Source of the DNA: Methylomarinum sp050304855
Lineage (GTDB): Bacteria; Pseudomonadota; Gammaproteobacteria; Methylococcales; Methylomonadaceae
Direction of reading: 5' to 3'
DNA length: 15,314 bases
NCBI GenBank assembly: GCA_050304855.1
Contig: JBNLEI010000210.1
Span: 1-15,314, forward strand
Shown here: piece after piece, positions 13,972 to 15,314 of the stretch
How positions within the stretch are numbered: position 1 is the stretch's first letter
Layout of the letters: each line of letters opens with the position of its first letter
Made by a program: the position numbers and the translations under genes
The notes under the pieces: generated by a model
Database searches by the model: none
What the model saw: only the letters and a program-made list of their open reading frames with translations
Told to the model about the DNA's origin: nothing

Positions 13972-15081
13972 ATGATGAACTGTAAAACTTTTCTTACCGC
14001 AGCTTTGCTAGTGTTCAGTAGCATGGGTGTCAGTGCTGGAAATACTGACCTTTTGTTCGCTCCGGCAACATCGGCCGGTCATGACTTCAATCACGCACCG
14101 ATTGGTCAGACTTTTAAGGCGCTGGCTCCCTCCGTCACGGCGGGTATATTCATTGCGGACGAAGAGTCATTCACCAATTGGCTCAAAGAAACCTATCCGG
14201 ATTTGCCCCCGTATCCCTATGCTGTCGCGTCCAGCGTGACTGTTAAGGTCCAATTATTGGATGGAGAAGGCGTGAATGGTACAGTGCTCGACAGTCGCGT
14301 TCTCACCCTGAATAAGCCTTTCATGGGCTTCGTGGAAGTAGATTACGCTGCTGCGGGCCTAGTCCTTGAGCCTCGGCATTATTACACCTTGCTTATGACC
14401 GATGTGTCTAATCAAGCCTATCCGAACGGCGTCACCGGCTGGGTTGTGCCGTCGGTGCACGATTTTAGCAGCCATTCCTCCCCAACGCCCGGAGCTTACC
14501 CAGACGGACTACCGATTCTGCAAGGGATATTAGTCACTAACGACGCTGGTATTGGTGACAACGCCTTTGAAGTGCTTGACGTCGATAGCAATACGCCTTC
14601 TCCACTCGTTATCTCCGGAACGCTACCTTACGGACAGATAGGTCAATCTTACAGCGCATCTTTGTCCGCCGACGGTGGAGTGCCGCCTTACATTTGGTCT
14701 GCATCGGGGCTGCCTGATGGGCTCCTGATGAACAGCGATGGTTCGATTACAGGTACGCCGACAATGGAGGGTACTTTTACCGTGGAAGTGATAGTGGTTG
14801 ATAGTGACGGCATCATGGCTATCGCCAACTACGACATGGTGATATATGAGATCTCTTGCATCAAACCCAAGGGGTCCAAACCTAGTAAGGGTAAAGGCAA
14901 TGTGTCGGAAATTGGAGATCACTACATTATTGTTAAAAACAAACGCATCGACTACGCCGACTGCACTTCTGTTAACTACGGGGGTGAAGCAACAAGCCCT
15001 GCGGTAGGAGACAAAGTTGAGTGGGACGGTTTTGTTGGGCCCAACGGTAATGTGATGGCGCAGACACTTACGTTTAACTGA
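13972..15081 (+). CDS. Secreted multidomain protein with He_PIG Ig-like domain and OB-like C terminus
   Basis: The 369-residue precursor has a signal peptide ending VSA (about 22). Residues 23-205 form an unrecognised beta-rich domain with a VKVQLLDGEG...GTVLDSR strand pattern. Residues 212-294 are a He_PIG-type Ig domain (SGTLPYGQIGQSYSASLSA, GLPDGLLMNSDGSITGTP, GTFTVEVIVVDSDG). A Lys/Gly/Ser linker (298-309) follows. Residues 308-369 (GNVSEIGDHYIIV...VGDKVEWDGFVGPNGNVMAQ) resemble DUF5666/OB-like small barrels; this last match is tentative. No membrane anchor or sorting signal is seen. It starts 64 bases after the preceding gene with GAAAGG upstream; the ATG at 13975 is an equal alternative start. 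It may be the last gene of a secreted-protein operon. Confidence 0.82.
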   Translation: MMNCKTFLTAALLVFSSMGVSAGNTDLLFAPATSAGHDFNHAPIGQTFKALAPSVTAGIFIADEESFTNWLKETYPDLPPYPYAVASSVTVKVQLLDGEGVNGTVLDSRVLTLNKPFMGFVEVDYAAAGLVLEPRHYYTLLMTDVSNQAYPNGVTGWVVPSVHDFSSHSSPTPGAYPDGLPILQGILVTNDAGIGDNAFEVLDVDSNTPSPLVISGTLPYGQIGQSYSASLSADGGVPPYIWSASGLPDGLLMNSDGSITGTPTMEGTFTVEVIVVDSDGIMAIANYDMVIYEISCIKPKGSKPSKGKGNVSEIGDHYIIVKNKRIDYADCTSVNYGGEATSPAVGDKVEWDGFVGPNGNVMAQTLTFN

Positions 15082-15099
15082 TAATTTTGTCAATCGTAA

Positions 15100-15123
15100 G
15101 CCCGGCTTGGTCCGGCCATTTTT
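15100..15123 (+). terminator. Possible terminator after the secreted-protein cluster
   Basis: A short stem CCGG-cttggt-CCGG (15102-15115), possibly extended past a mismatch by G15100-C15117, is followed by ccattttt. The stem is short, so this is a weak call, but the place suits the 3' end of the rightward genes. Confidence 0.35.
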
Positions 15124-15192
15124 GAGGGAACTGATACGTGAAGTCGCCCCGTTTTTTATTGATGGGGCAATTCACTTTATATTCGTTCTGGG

Positions 15193-15314
15193 TCAGAGTA
15201 ATATGTATTCGTCTTGCTCCAGGGCTCTCGGCCGACCGGGTTTTCTAGCGGCTACTCGTCTCTTGGTCAACGCTTCAATTTCCAAAGCAAATCGCTCGTC
15301 GCCGAGCGCTAGCC
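15193..15314 (-). CDS. REP-associated transposase, C-terminal end (runs off the window)
   Basis: Only the last 40 codons are visible. They read LALGDERFALEIEALTKRRV followed by AARKPGRPRALEQDEYILL and a TGA at 15193-15195. The pattern LGDERFxxEIExLTxRRVxxRKxGRPR is the typical basic C-terminal tail of RAYT (REP-associated Y1 transposase) proteins. Whether the gene is whole depends on sequence beyond the right edge. GGTCAGAGTAATATG lies immediately at the stop; GGGTCAGAGT-type words commonly border this transposase group, suggesting a REP-like terminal sequence. It is not the same gene as the remnant at 10359-10630, which lacks this tail. Confidence 0.75.
   Translation of the reverse strand, partial: LALGDERFALEIEALTKRRVAARKPGRPRALEQDEYILL

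Noticed and set aside
15146..15168. GCCCC...GGGGC hairpin near the right edge
   Set aside because: Only five pairs with a 13-base loop; too weak to name.

Overview
This window looks like chromosomal DNA from a gammaproteobacterium. A methanotroph or relative (Methylococcales-like) is my best guess, from moderate GC, RelA and MtgA of gammaproteobacterial type, a MauG/CcpA-type di-heme protein and REP-associated transposases. The genus is inference only; no gene of methane oxidation is present.

Layout. 70-573 (+) is a small glycine-rich DUF1269-like protein. It converges on a Rossmann-fold, ketopantoate-reductase-like gene (621-1415, -). A RelA-type (p)ppGpp synthetase follows (1629-3491, +). 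It has a decayed HD hydrolase site and stops right after the zinc-finger-like domain, without the usual C-terminal ACT/RRM domain. Converging on it is a leftward arsenic operon: arsR (6087-5737), arsI-like dioxygenase (5683-5231), arsC (5183-4704) and acr3 (4688-3525), with a dyad operator candidate in front of arsR. Together these would sense As(III), reduce As(V), cleave methylarsenicals and export arsenite.

Next come a small monoheme cytochrome c (6401-6655, -) with a readable promoter, mtgA (6880-7614, -, TTG start) and a 2-oxoglutarate/Fe(II) oxygenase (7855-8514, -, TTG start). Divergent from the oxygenase is a large di-heme cytochrome c peroxidase/MauG-family protein with a histidine-rich mature N terminus (8842-10203, +). 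It is followed by two tandem hairpins and a decayed REP-associated transposase remnant. A Crp/Fnr regulator with FNR-like cysteines (10738-11478, -) borders a 580-base AT-rich gene-free spacer.

The right part (about 12061-15081, +) is accessory. It holds the tail of a broken PKD-domain protein, then three secreted proteins in a row: a seven-repeat HAF-type protein, a 146-residue Ig-like protein of unknown family, and a protein with an Ig-type (He_PIG) domain plus an OB-like C-terminal domain. The right edge carries the C terminus of a second REP-associated transposase on the minus strand.
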